From NCBI GenBank assembly GCA_037893245.1, contig JBAIAA010000544.1, positions 310,001 to 374,000 of the forward strand: DNA of 64,000 nucleotides. The letters are read 5' to 3'. The notes under the pieces were generated by a model that saw only the letters and a list, made by a program, of their open reading frames with translations, was not told the DNA's origin and searched no databases. The DNA is from Crossaster papposus. Its lineage: Eukaryota; Echinodermata; Asteroidea; Velatida; Solasteridae. Of this stretch, positions 1 to 11,094 are shown piece by piece. How positions within the stretch are numbered: the first letter of the stretch is position 1; each line of letters starts with the position of its first letter. The position numbers and the translations under genes were made by a program.

Positions 1-464
1 CATTATTTTGCACGAATGGAGAGTCTTTGTTCAGAAGACACTTAATACTAACCGGTGTAGCGGTTCGTGATATTTTTTCTTAGGAGCTGGGTGGTTCATG
101 AGAAAGAGCAATGGCAACTCATATACATTAAATAACTATACAGAATTATAAAGAACGGCTTCTTTCACCAACTCGTCAATAGCATAGTTGGTAGAGAGGA
201 GAGCTATGGGTAGAAAGGTCTGTGGTTCGAATCCGACTATCTATAACGTTTGTCTTTTTCTTCAACACATTTTCGTATGGGTTAGTTTAACCATAGAACA
301 AGATTGAAGGCTAAATCGGGTTAGAGTACATAGGTTTCTAAAAAAATACAACGAAAACCGCTACACTGGTTAGTTTTTAGTGACTTCCTCTTTGTTCACT
401 TGCGTTACCTTCCCAAAAGAATGGGGAGAAATTGCCCCCAACGCTCCATTCGTGCAAAATAATG
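1..464. repeat. Inverted-repeat transposon (MITE) at window edge
   Basis: The first 21 bases are the exact reverse complement of positions 444-464, giving perfect 21-bp terminal inverted repeats around a non-coding interior. The element may extend left of the window, so no target-site duplication can be judged. It contains a tRNA-like segment at 174-245. The superfamily cannot be assigned. Confidence 0.7.
174..245 (+). other. tRNA-like segment (pol III A/B boxes), degenerate
   Basis: An A-box-like stretch (TAGCATAGTTGG, about 180-191) is followed by an exact B-box GGTTCGAATCC at 224-234, at spacing close to that of a tRNA. The acceptor stem does not pair and only three T-stem pairs are possible. 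It is therefore a tRNA-derived relic, such as a SINE head or pseudogene, rather than a functional tRNA. Confidence 0.4.
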
Positions 465-479
465 AGCGCTGGGACAATA

Positions 480-620
480 GGGTGACGTCACAGGTGGAGT
501 TTAATATGAAATACAACCCCCCAAATCCACCCATTTTTTATAATTCAAACAATTACCAATGGTGTATCCTACCCTCAAACTGTTATATATTAAAAGAAAA
601 AGTTTATATTCTATAAACTG
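480..620. repeat. Dispersed repeat, copy 1 (also at 60840-60960)
   Basis: The stretch with AATACAACC...CCACC...ATTA.CAATGGTGTATCCTA recurs near 60840-60960 in the same orientation with moderate divergence. No coding capacity or terminal structure was seen. The flank to 834 is AT-rich and otherwise featureless. Confidence 0.45.
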
Positions 621-834
621 AATAGTTATAAATCACAACTTGTAATTTCTCTAATATTTGAGGGTAAACTTTGTCTCATTAAACTGCTGAATGTAAACTG
701 AAATAACTAGCAAACTAAATGTTTATGAACCACAACTTGTAATTTCTAATCAACAGTTTAGTTAGTGATTGTAAAGTACAGCTTTATCAAAGTATTCTGG
801 TTTTATATAACATCTTACTAGCATGGGAGGAAGT

Positions 835-965
835 CACTGACCTCTACACCTGGACGGACCATTGTCCATATTCTGCTGTGCTAACACTTGAAGTCGGCGC
901 GAACTGGAAGTGCAACATGGCGGACCCGAGACGTCACTGCTATGAGCCAATGAAATGTCCAGGTG
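835..965 (+). repeat. MITE family A, copy 1 (3' end decayed)
   Basis: It starts with CACTGACCTCTACACCTGGAC and is nearly identical to 3157-3290, but its right terminal repeat decays after AATGTCCAGGTG. This is the same family as the complete copy at 3155-3301. Confidence 0.7.
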
Positions 966-1421
966 TGTGTATTTATAAACATTACGTAATATTAATGTGC
1001 CTCGTTGTTGGTAAATTTCAAACTTCAATTAGTTAAATGCTAACTCTTTTATCTTAACAAATCTTGTTGTTTTAACCTTTTGTGAACGATTTTACTGTCG
1101 AGATATTTCGTTCGAAAGTCCAAAAAGCTGCGTCCGGAAATTGGGCAAAGCATATATTATTGGCAATTTTATTTATTTATTTTTTATTTTCTTTTTTTGG
1201 GGGGACACTTTGCTCTGAATTGTGTTTTGTGTGATTCTTATCACTGCAAAATGGCTTTTTAAACAATATGAAAACATATTAGGATTGACCAGATTTTGTT
1301 ACATCTTTAATGTGTTTTTTTTTAAGGAAAAATGGGAGAGTACAGTAGCACTCAGTATAAATAAATTACCTACCGGTAGCCTATAATTATGCATATAGTG
1401 TTTTTTATCCTGATGTTTCAG

Positions 1422-1831
1422 AATATGGGTGGAACAAGAATTCAGATAACCCACCAACATTAGACCTATTATGGGATACTGATGAAAATATTGAAAGAAT
1501 TCGTGCAAATGTAATGTTCCTAACAAGAGGCTGCTCCTGCTCTAAAAGTCAGTGTAAAACACGAGTGTGGAAATGTAGGAAAGCCAATCATCCGTGTGGG
1601 CCTGGCTGTTCATGTAAAGATTGTCAGAATGTAAATATTGAAAATGTGGATGACGATCAAGAAAGTGATGTTTCCGATAATGTTTCCGATGTTTCTGTAA
1701 TTAGTGAAGCTAATAGTTTTATTGATTCACCAATATATTTTATTTTTCAGTTAAATATTTATATTTGTTGTCAAAAGTTACCAAAGAAGAGTACACCTTT
1801 AAACTGGTGTTGCAATAAAAGGTCAAATTAA
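1422..1831 (+). CDS. Terminal exon of a Cys-rich (CXC-like) protein, partial
   Basis: A good splice acceptor (TTTCAG, ends 1421) opens an exon that reads to TAA at 1829-1831, with AATAAA at about 1815. The peptide begins with a Trp/Asp-rich stretch, then a cysteine cluster of about 35 residues (GCSCSKSQCK...CGPGCSCKDC). An acidic Ser/Asp tail and a hydrophobic end follow. Clusters of this type, related in look to CXC/TSO1 motifs, are often found at the C-terminus of transposon-borne proteins in marine invertebrates, where they bind zinc or DNA. Upstream exons are not visible in the window, so the parent gene is unknown and may itself be a mobile-element gene. The reading frame after the acidic part is low-complexity and may be eroded. 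Confidence 0.5.
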
Positions 1832-2250
1832 ATTCTTTGCAAATTGTCAAATTATTTATTTCTTTGTTGTATTTGGTCCGAAACAACTAGACTTTACTGT
1901 TGTCATAAATAACAGTAGTACTACTAGGAAGTATAAACGTTGACCCTAACTCCCTAGGGTATGTGCAAAATTATATGGATTTGGGAGGATTTGGGAGGGT
2001 AATTAGGGTTAAACAATGACATTTTCAGTTATGTTTGAGACGATTTTTATAGAAATGTGGGTGTTTTATCTATGTTGAACACATGTATGTCAAGCATAAA
2101 CACTGCATGCATTTGTATCCGTTACTACTAGTAGTAGTTCATAAATACCGTCGTCGCACAAAAAGGAAAAGAAATAGAGTCGAGCAGCGAGTCGATGTTT
2201 ATTTCCAGGTTCCTCCCAAATATGCTGCACCATGCAGCCAGTTCATATGA
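1832..2250. other. Non-coding stretch, nothing recognised
   Basis: AT-rich DNA with no exon, repeat boundary or regulatory element I can support. Confidence 0.5.
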
Positions 2251-2420
2251 GCACGATATGTGGCAGAGAAAACCCCCCCTCTTTTGTGTTGACCATTGTG
2301 TTCCCGGAATCTCGGGAATTCTTTTTAGGTTTCAAGGGGGGATGGGTTAGGTTACAATAGTGTTGAGTGCGTATAAAGTATAGGGATAATAGGGGGGTAC
2401 CCCTCTGCCACATATCGTGC
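2251..2420. repeat. Inverted repeat, 18-bp perfect arms
   Basis: GCACGATATGTGGCAGAG at 2251-2268 is exactly reverse-complemented at 2403-2420, and partial matching continues outside the arms. The interior is T/G-rich. It could be a small non-autonomous DNA transposon. No clear target-site duplication was found. Confidence 0.5.
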
Positions 2421-3154
2421 TGGGTATAAGCCAGTTGATCCGTAAGTTATAGTCTGGTTCTTGCAGTTTACGTTTGGAATCCATTGGTTTCGCTATACAA
2501 AGGTGTGGTACCAGCTGCAAGCCTTGCGCCGTGCACGTACTGTTGTGGCGTTTGATTGGCCAGTATGCAGGGATGGTGGGCTTATCAGCCAATCATATGT
2601 AGCCTTAAACAAAAAAACAGGGCATATCTTACGGTTTTTTTTAACGAAAGCTCGACGTGAATACCTAAATGTTTCGGGTGCACCCGACTGTTTCGCATCA
2701 CTTTGGTTAACCAAACCTGTATTTTTAGACGAAGATATAACACATCTTTCCTTGTGTTGTTGAGTAATTTCTGCCGGTGCAGATTTTGATCAAGTTTTTC
2801 ATGTACCCATATTTTCACACAATGAGACCTATTTTTTATGTCTTATATTTCTCGAAATAAGTTACACAAAGAATTGTTTTTGTAAATACCATTAATACTG
2901 ATACCTTAGATGTTGATTTATTAAAAAATATTAAATCTTTAAAGACAAAATAAGGTTATACACAGTTTATAAAACTCCGCTCCTGAGCTCATTACGTATG
3001 CATGGATCAGCGATTCGTGCATACGTTGCAAATGAATGGAAAGACTTTCGAGGGTGCTGCGCGCTGACTGTATATGCCATAACCCTGCGCCTGTATAGTC
3101 CGTTGTTAAAACGGTATGCAGTCAGTCCGCAGCGCACGCGATAATGAGGTCATA
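2421..3154. other. Non-coding stretch with a weak inverted repeat
   Basis: No gene is recognised. At about 3054-3145 a stretch (GTGCTGCGCGCTGACTGTATATGCC) is imperfectly reverse-complemented shortly downstream (GGTATGCAGTCAGTCCGCAGCGCAC), and a related word occurs at about 5908-5935. Confidence 0.4.
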
Positions 3155-3301
3155 TCCACTGACCTCTACACCTGGACGGATCATTGTCCATATTCTGCTG
3201 TGCTAACACTTGAAGTCGGCGCGAACTGGAAGTGCAACATGGCGGACCCGATACGTCACTGCTGTGAGCCAATGAAATGTCCACGTGTAGAGGTCAGTGG
3301 A
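3155..3301 (+). repeat. MITE family A, complete copy
   Basis: The 147-bp element has 23-bp terminal inverted repeats starting TCCACTGACCTCTACAC, with one mismatch between the arms. The interior matches 835-965. It has no coding capacity and the target-site duplication is not clear. Confidence 0.75.
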
Positions 3302-3350
3302 TTTACTCTGTACGTTTTATATTTATAAACATTACGTAATACGTATCGTA

Positions 3351-3470
3351 CCAACACCTGGACATTTCATTGGCTCACAGAGTGACGTCGTGGGTCCGCC
3401 ATGTTGCACTTCTCCGCATGCCGACTTCAAAATAAAACAATGATGATCTGTCCATGTATAGAGGTCAGTG
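3351..3470 (-). repeat. MITE family A, inverted copy next to the complete copy
   Basis: It is the reverse orientation of the same family, beginning with the complement of the TGTCCAGGTGT end and finishing GTATAGAGGTCAGTG. It is more diverged than its neighbour. The pair forms a head-to-head arrangement separated by about 50 bp. Confidence 0.65.
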
Positions 3471-3639
3471 GTCATATCCCGAACTTTATTTGCAAATCGG
3501 CCACGAGATTTACGCGGGTAATTGCGAGAGTTCGACCGCTTTGTTTTCACGAGCTACACGTTGCAAACGAAGCAGTGATTCTCCAAGATGGCGTGGTAAG
3601 TGGAAAGCGAACGATTTTCTGAATCGAATGATATAAAAT

Positions 3640-5958
3640 ATGACGAGATTCAGTATGTTTTTGGCAGAATTTTGTTCACTCGAAGTTAGGGTATGATTTT
3701 AAGGAAATTTTTCCTTCGGCTTGTACATACGCAGAGCGTGTGTTTCATTATGCACACAAGCACATGTGTTCGTGTGCTGGATATGCACTAGACGGATTGC
3801 ACAGTAGCCAACAGAAACATAATTAATTGTTTTGTTTTGTGTGGCTTATTTATATGATAAAGTTAGGTTTCTGCCTTCATGTCATGCATACAAAAAATTT
3901 CTTTCATGTATAAAAACATGTTTTGGTACAAAATTATAACAAATTGTTTAATAATAATAGTTACTGCTATTATTGTGCTAAACTTCATAGTTCATATTTC
4001 TGTCTTCCAATATGTTTCTTATACATGTACTAGGTATAGTATTCATGCTGTCCACCACCATGGCCATGCCCATTGCCATGCCCACCGCAGCCATCGCAGC
4101 CATTGCCAGCATGTCGGGAACCTCTACAGAAGGCCAAAGGCAAAGCTCTTGTCCTTGGATATTCTCTCACAAAGTATCTCAAAGAGAACATCACTACTAA
4201 AGTTGGTTGATTTGCAGGTAGTGAAAGTATCTGCTTCATCAGCATGACATCAACCTCACAACTGTGCCTGACATATTGTATTTGTAATGATTCATGTTGG
4301 GACAAATGATCTAGAGTTGGGTTTCCAAAGAAGTGTTGAAAATAGTTGAAGATTTAAATGTACTGGTGGATATGCAGCACATGCTTTGTACATGTAGATT
4401 TAAATGTTTTTGTATTTTAGTGTTTTAAATAATATACATGACTTTTTGTCAGTGTTGTGCAAACACAGTGCAGCTAAAACAGATCAAAACCGAGTCTGGT
4501 CAAGTCGGGTCAGTTTGTCAAATCATCTAGGACTTAATGTCAAAAACTATGCCAACAAAGTTTTGAGCTACAATGTAAATTTGATACAAACAGCATAGGC
4601 CTATTACTTTATAAATGCAGATTTTATTATTTATATTATCAGTGATATAATTTATGTGCATTAACATTTATATTAGCAATATTTATGTCTTATTTAAAAT
4701 CATTTGTTTTGGCAATGTTACAAGCGGGTCTACTTTGTAATTTAATATTTACAAGAAACTATGCCAAAAACATCAAGAAAGGATAAAACAAACTTTATAA
4801 TAAATCTTAATGGTTTCATTGAACATTATGCCAAAGATTATGGTAATTATCATCTTCACTATGTTGTCTTTATTTTAGTTTGAATGTTGGCCATATTTGT
4901 GTTAAAGTTTTGCATAATTGCTAAACATTTATTATCTTATTACCAACCCTAATTGTTGTCATTTCTTCAATCAGTATTTATGTACATGTAATTGCGGATG
5001 TAATTAAAATAAGTTTTCAGGGTTAAGTTTAACAATTGTATTCAAGCCATTTAACATCAACAGGGTAAATTAATGTAAGCGACAACTTTCAAGTTTCAAA
5101 TAAAAAGTGCAGTTTATTTTATTATTACCTCGCAATACAGATATAAATTATAAAAGTTTTTATTTATCAATGTTATACTGTTATCAATAAATAACGACTT
5201 CATTTGTCGCTTGTTTTTATTTTATGTGGCTGGTATACATTGTTTTATGCAGACAATAAATTGATCAACAAATCAGTCCACTCTTAAAAAGAAAAAAAAC
5301 CACTGAATAGCAGATAAATCCTTTTCGCTTGAGCTTACAATTAAAAAAATACACACAAAAAACCTGCGTATTGAAATGTGCATGAACTACACGTTACCAC
5401 GAAGCCTTTTTCAATGACGTCATTTTCGACCAATGAGGGCGCAGGAAGACTATGGACTGTCATGGCGGGATGTTCCGTTTGTTAATTTATTGAGAACGTT
5501 ATAATTTTCTGCGCCCTGACTGGACTAAGTTAAAATCAACCCCAAATCTATACAGTTTTGTGATAGAATATGAAATTATCTTTAACATCAGTGTGAAATT
5601 GGGTTGTGGCCGCTGCCAGAAGATGGACAAAATTCGTCTTTTTTTTAAAGGTCAATTTGTTGGTTCGGGAGCTTTTTTTACGTTATAAATTTCACCCTCT
5701 AAATGTCATATAATTTCCAATCTGATTTGATAATATAACAAAATGTTTCCTTATCCAAAAGAAAATATACATAATATTGACAGCCAGTGAATAAAACGGA
5801 TGTTTCGGACCAAATTCCAGGCGTTGTCGCCAGCTCATTAAGTATTCAAAAACGAGGTCACGCACAAAGTGCCATGCATAAATCGCACATAAAAGAACGG
5901 CTTTTCAGTGCGCTGCGGACTGACTGTATGGCAATTGCTGTACGCATTATTACCAACA
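3640..5958. other. Mostly non-coding upstream region
   Basis: AT-rich DNA upstream of the PAN-domain exon. A short His-rich low-complexity stretch lies at 4045-4110. At 4287-4310 a plus-strand peptide MIHVGTND resembles the SGNH/GDSL-esterase block of CR1-type LINE ORF1, but too little surrounds it to call a gene. No promoter can be defined for the downstream gene. Confidence 0.4.
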
Positions 5959-6360
5959 ATGGACAGCATAGGAGACGGTTCGTATGCCGCTCTCACATCC
6001 AGCGTGTTTATTGGGATTGTCTTGAGTTGCTTTGGCGATACGGTAGCGACTTGCCCGCGAGGACGGTGTGGCTTGGTGGGTGTTTCGCTGGTTGGTTTCA
6101 ACCACAGCGTGCGTCGCATCGAGACCCGTACTCAGGGACTGTGCCACAGGGCGTGCACGACCGAGCTATGGTGCCGCTCGGTTAACTACGAGTTGGACAC
6201 CGGGCTATGCCAACTTGTTTATAACGCCTCTCACCAAAGTGTCCCCGATAGTTTGGTCCCACGTCCAGGCTGGTTCTACTCCTACATCGCCTCTCACCAC
6301 AGTGTCCCCGATAGTTTGGTCCCACGTCTAGGCTGGTTCTACTCCTACATCGACACAGAG
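5959..6360 (+). CDS. Exon encoding signal peptide and PAN/apple domain
   Basis: ATG at 5959 opens 134 codons ending at a donor (GAG|GTAAAT, 6361). Residues about 8-24 are hydrophobic and followed by Cys/Thr, as in a secretory signal. Residues about 35-110 show the spacing of a PAN/apple domain: paired cysteines, an aromatic core, then a Gly-Trp-Phe-Tyr motif. PAN domains bind proteins or carbohydrates outside the cell. The exon contains a 63-bp in-frame tandem duplication (6227-6352) that doubles the C-terminal strand with the GWFYSYI motif. The exon ends in phase 0, whereas the next recognisable exon (13326) needs phase 1, so at least one exon between them is not recognised. An earlier in-frame non-ATG extension exists, but the ATG directly before the hydrophobic stretch is the natural start. 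Confidence 0.65.
6227..6352 (+). repeat. 63-bp coding tandem duplication in the PAN exon
   Basis: Positions 6227-6289 and 6290-6352 are two copies of a 63-bp unit (21 codons) differing at two bases. Both encode the SVPDSLVPR.GWFYSYI segment, so the frame is kept. Confidence 0.95.
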
Positions 6361-6695
6361 GTAAATCTACGTTCTTTTATTACAAGTGACATCACCAAAA
6401 TAAAGTTATATTTTTTATTGTTTACAAACCATGTTTCTAAGATTTGAGTTAAACAAAATACAAATTATGTATTGCATTGAGAACAAAATTAACTTATTTT
6501 AGTGTTAAATACCGTGACGTGCGAGGTTAAAAGAAATATAGAAATTGAGTTGTCCTTGCTTTTTCCAAATTTAAAAAAACAATTTCAAACAAATTTTGAA
6601 GGAAGACTATGCACTGTATACGAATATTTTGTTTGTGCGCATTGGCAGGCCTTTAAACATTGTTAGAAAGTGGTCGTTATCATTGCGCCATTTGC

Positions 6696-6697
<2 letters not shown>

Positions 6698-6730
<33 letters not shown>
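6698..6730. repeat. Homopolymer C33
   Basis: 33 consecutive C, followed by A/C-rich sequence, in the intron of the PAN-domain gene. The exact length may be unreliable in the assembly. Confidence 0.9.
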
Positions 6731-7129
6731 ACCCCAACCCCCCTAAATAATACATATTATGAAAAGAGTAGATCGGCCCCATAAATGTAATGCTAAAGTT
6801 TCTACATTTTATTATCTTTAACGCGAAATCCGCCCCTGGCAAGCGATGGGTTAGGCCTACTAATGTGCGCTGTGGATCTAAGGGCCTTTTTGAATCGTCT
6901 TTGTTTTGGTTCAAGGCGATTTTAGATTCCCAACTGCGAGATTTGCAGCCACATTATGATGCCTGTTGTGCTTCAGAAACATTCAATCGATTAATGTGGA
7001 CCCAAAAGATCGAATATTTTCATTTACCATTTCTCTTTGCTTCTTAGTTATTCGGAATTTGGAGGCGAAGCAGAAGACAAAGCAAAGGTTTCAAAAAGGC
7101 CCTAAGTTACAATTATATGTCGTCGAAAT
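6731..7129. other. Intronic DNA, nothing recognised
   Basis: Apparent open frames here are short and show no family features. The stretch lies between the C-tract and the 3' end of the LINE. Confidence 0.4.
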
Positions 7130-7439
7130 CTCATTATATATTTTTATTTATTCCATTTCTTTACCCAGGGTGTGCCCAAACAGTTTAAAATTGGTTTTCA
7201 TTTGGGCCCTGCAAACATCATTAAATAACATAGCAGTACATATACAGATACAACAACATTTACAGAAAGTTACAAACATTATTTACAGACGCACAAGGAT
7301 ATTTACTGGAATCCAAAACATTGGTACTAGTTCTGATTTGAGAGATAGGCGAAAACCCGCAAACAAAAACTTTTTTTTGGGGGGGGGGGGGGGAGAAGGG
7401 GAAATGCCCATCCGGCTCTACATTATAGTGAAAACCAAG

Positions 7440-8430
7440 TTATAACTGTAATGGTGTGAACATATTTGTCATGTACAATGGAGTCGATTTGTTGAGACTT
7501 TTGAAGACAAGATTAAGGAGCCCAATTAAGACGAGCAAACATAATCCTCTGAATGGGTGAGGAAGGTACATTTGAGAATTATCCGCGCGGCTATCGTGAG
7601 ATATGTACCTTCTGTACAGACTGACTACGATCACTCAGGTACGACTCAAACCAATTAATTACAGAAGATGACATGTTCATCCTTTCTAGTTTCTCTAGTA
7701 AGATATCATGATCAACACAATAAAATGCTTTACTGAGATCTATAAACACACTGCCTGTAACTTGTCCATTCTACATGGCCGCAAAACACTTGATAGTTAA
7801 GAGGGTGCTTTCAGTTAAGTGCAAGGGTCTAAATCTTGACTGGCAACTATAGAATCAGATTGTTTTCATCAAGGTATCTATATACCGATGAGTGAACCCA
7901 TCTTTCTAAAATCTTAGAGATAATTGGCAGTATAGAAATAGGCCGACAGTTACCTGTACTACATCTCCTCCCTTCTGAATTGGTGTTACTATAAAGCATG
8001 TTTTCAATATTTAGGGTATCGCTCACATCTTAGACAGGTTAAAAATATGAGTTAAAGATTTGAGTTAAAGATTTAATGATCCAAGGTGAAGCAATTTTAA
8101 TCATTTTAACACTAATTCCATCCGGACCTGTTGCTTTCCCAACCGACATGGATTACATTTGCTTTTGAACAAACTCTTCTGTAATATTAGGTACTATACA
8201 CAATCTTCATTAAAATAATCAAAGATAGAGGCGTCAGTATTGTCATCTATTTCAAGTTCACGCAAAGGGTAGTTTCCAGCAGTACGCTTGCCGATTGTTG
8301 AAAAGTGTTCATTTAATGTACCAGCAGTGTCGGCGATATCGTCAATATTTTTCCCATTTGGGGAAGTAATCGAATTTGGTACAGTTTTTTGTTTCTTAGG
8401 AAATACCTCCTTCAGAGTTTTCCCCAGCAT
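7440..8430 (-). pseudogene. LINE ORF2 reverse transcriptase, broken
   Basis: Recognisable blocks on the minus strand, in order, are KATGPDGIS (about 8145-8100), CRPISILPIISKILE (about 7950-7900) and IDLSKAFYCVDHDIL (about 7745-7700). The last corresponds to the catalytic F-D-x-V-D-H block with its first Asp replaced. After about 7620 the sequence jumps to the C-terminal VFKSLN...MTNMF motif, and the YADD segment is absent. The enzyme is therefore inactive. There are several frame changes. Confidence 0.8.
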
Positions 8431-8879
8431 AGATGAATTGCTTGTATTTTCTTTTATGGCGGATGTGTAGTATTTATACTCGTTTTACTGCGGATTTAAT
8501 AGTTACATTGTTCCGCAGGTTTTTGTATGAATCCCAATGGATTTGTAAGCCTGCGTGCTTTGCAATTCTGTGTACACGCTCGCGCTGCCGCATAAGTTTA
8601 AGAATTTCGCTATCGAGCCACGGTACTGAGGCACCCCGAATGCGTTTGGTTTTGACTGGCGATAAAAGTTAATAATAAAATATTGAGTACCATATACACC
8701 ACGCATTATCAACATCCTAAAAACCAAAAACATATTGCGATGGTGCATTAATGAGATCGTCCGTAAATGCATCACTGTCTATATTTTTTAGACATCGAAA
8801 ATGTATTGAACGACCTTTCATTGTTGGTGTTTTCCAACTGTGTAGCCCTTAAACAAGATAATGATCACTGATTAGGACT

Positions 8880-9492
8880 GGTAAAACACCACAGTCCTTT
8901 ATGAGCTCTGGGTGGAAACTAAAAATGAGATCGATGGTAATTTGAGTGGATTCAGTGACACGTGTTGGGTCATGTATGAGTTACGCCATTTGGAACAAAC
9001 TAAACGAGAAATAATTGGATTTGATTGCATACTATCGTGTTCCTCTGAAACATCATAATTAAAGTCCCCAGTTGTAATAATTTCTTTACATTCACATGAG
9101 GCTTTATTAAGGATATCACTAAGTTTTCCCATACATTCGACAGAGCTTGAAGGAGGCCTATAAATAGAACTGACAGGCACAGGCTGTCTTTGTTTACACA
9201 TAATTTCAACCCATTATACACTCGACATCATCTATTTCGAGAACAGTAGGGTATCTAGAATGTAAATTGCAACCCCGCCACCATGTCGGTTCCTGTCTTT
9301 TCTGACAATAGAATAATTTGGTATCTCATCATCAGAGATTGAGGCGTCGCAAAAAGTTTCGTTTAGACAGAAGATGTCAAATGGATTTCTAGACATTACA
9401 TTCTTAAAATGGTCAAATTTGTTTATTAGGCTTCTTAAGTTAAGATGGGCAAATGAGAAAACCCCCGGAACTTTGATTGCAGATAATGCCAT
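8880..9492 (-). pseudogene. LINE ORF2 apurinic-type endonuclease domain, frameshifted
   Basis: The N-terminal ORF2 segment shows N-L-R-S-L, LNETF (catalytic Glu), HGGGVAIYI, IYRPP and GDFNYD motifs in the order expected of the LINE endonuclease that nicks target DNA for reverse transcription. There is a frame change near 9200. It lies just 3' of the ORF1 esterase on the same strand. Confidence 0.8.
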
Positions 9493-9548
9493 CTGTTATG
9501 TCTAATTTAGAACCTTGCCTTGGGGGTTGAGCAGCTCCCTGACCATTT

Positions 9549-10253
9549 TCAGATGTTGGTTCCACTCCTGGCCTCGATATTGTGTCGCGTGTGCTCTGGT
9601 CTGGGATACTGGCTGCCGTCGCTGATTGTGGTGGGTTGATGCCGTTTCTGATGGGGGTACGGGTAATACTGGTTGACCATTAAAAAACCCGTCGGAACAT
9701 CACGGGTCGCTATAGACCGCTTCATCAGGACATCAGAGTACAAACTCTGACCGAAAGGGGTTCTCTGATGTGGAATGCGACTATCAAAGGTCTTTGGTGG
9801 TCCTTTGATGTGTTGAGTAATGTTCATGGCAAGTAGGCGCACTCCTGCTGAGTTGAGGTGCACTCCGTCCGACACAAGGTGGTTTGAGTTTATGTTACCG
9901 TTGTCAATGAAGCCCCAGTTATTTTGCTTTGCTATTGACTTAAGCAGATTATTGGAATCATCTACTCTCTTGTACTGTGGCACCGTTTGGTTTTTACGGT
10001 GTATGATCGAAGATATTGTCACTGATCTTGGTTGTAGTGACTCGCCGAGTGAGGTGATCTGAGCGGCAATAATAGTCTCCGGGTTGTCGGATGTGTTGTT
10101 GGTTCCAACATGGAGAATTACCCGAGATACGTCGTGCTTGGTCGACAGCTGTATGGCGTGGGCAGCAAGATCTTGGATTTTTGCTCCACGCATGGTGTGG
10201 CACATTACTTTCTTTTGCCTGCTCAATCTCCTGGGCTGAAACCGTTTTATCAT
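9549..10253 (-). pseudogene. LINE ORF1 with SGNH/GDSL-esterase domain
   Basis: A 234-codon open frame with an ILHVGTNN block and a D-G-V-H-L-N block near residue 130, which are the paired motifs of the SGNH hydrolase found in ORF1 of CR1-like LINEs. The start (GDSMI-like block) is at the N-terminus. The ORF1 N-terminal half lies at 10300-10956 in other frames. Its role in the retroelement is unproven; lipid or RNP interactions have been suggested for the family. Confidence 0.75.
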
Positions 10254-11094
10254 CGAGTCACCAATTAGAAGCGCATCTGCACAGTGGTGTTACGTTTGTT
10301 TTGATGCTGGTTGTTTCACTTTAGGTGCCGGTTTGTCCTTTGCAGTTGTCAGCTTCTTGTGCTTTTTCCGGTATTGATTCAGCTGCTCGTGAAACACAAA
10401 GAAAATCTTAGTTTTGAGGAACGAGGCAAATTGTCTTGGGTTGGGGTTGGACAGGATCCCTGCTCCTCAGTGTCAGGCCGGCCGTTAAGCTGCAAGACTT
10501 CGAAGTACGTGTCGATCACCAACTCGGCCTCGGTCCGGGAATTACCGGTGCTTGAGTTGATGATAACGGGATCCTCCGTCGCCAATGCAGCGAAGCGGCG
10601 GTTACTTGTCGGTACTAGAACCGCTGGGCAGACATCCGATGTACAGTGGCTCGCTGGACTGAGATCCGCTGTACATGTACAGTACAGTGGCTCATTGGAC
10701 TGGTTAGACGAGCGTCACATTTCTTCTTCAGGTGGTATATGGTTTCCCTTTGGGAACAAGAAGATCGAGAAATCTGGCCAGATAGTGTTGCGAATTGGTC
10801 TGAAAATTTCTGATCAACTAATTTTGTGTCATTTTGGACCTGTATGATGGCTTGATAAATGACCTGTGGGGTGGGTTCGGGGACTTGATCGGCGGTTGTG
10901 ACACCTTTTAATCCCGATCTGTAGTATGCCTTGTTTGCTTGGAATTTATCTGACAAGCTGAACTAAGACAAAACATGGGAAAAGTGTTCCGATATACATT
11001 TTGTATATTTTCCTTTAAATAAATACACAACCCAGACAAAACCCTTATACGATTATCCATTTGGCGTCGTTACTATGAAAGCCCGTTTATGACA

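Larger units (their letters stand above)
7130..10956 (-). mobile_element. CR1/L2-type LINE, internally deleted
   Basis: Read on the minus strand: an ORF1-like part (10956 to about 10300), an SGNH-esterase block (10253-9549), an ORF2 endonuclease (about 9492-8880), the beginning of reverse transcriptase (about 8430-7620), then directly a C-terminal segment (about 7560-7440). The 3' end near 7130-7180 has the ACCCTGGGTAAAGAAATGGAATAAATAAA style typical of CR1/L2 tails. The catalytic YADD block of the transcriptase is missing, so an internal deletion has joined its fingers region to the C-terminus. Frameshifts and stops are common. The element lies in the large intron of the PAN/Link gene, antisense to it. 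Confidence 0.85.

Noticed and set aside
4030-4305. Gly/His-rich secreted peptide on the minus strand
   Set aside because: It is a short trinucleotide-like repeat (CATGCC/GCAGCC) read in one frame, with no start or splice support.
6596-6784. Proline-rich open frame
   Set aside because: Created by the C33 homopolymer.
10311-10847. 178-codon plus-strand open frame
   Set aside because: Antisense to the LINE ORF1 region and without protein features.
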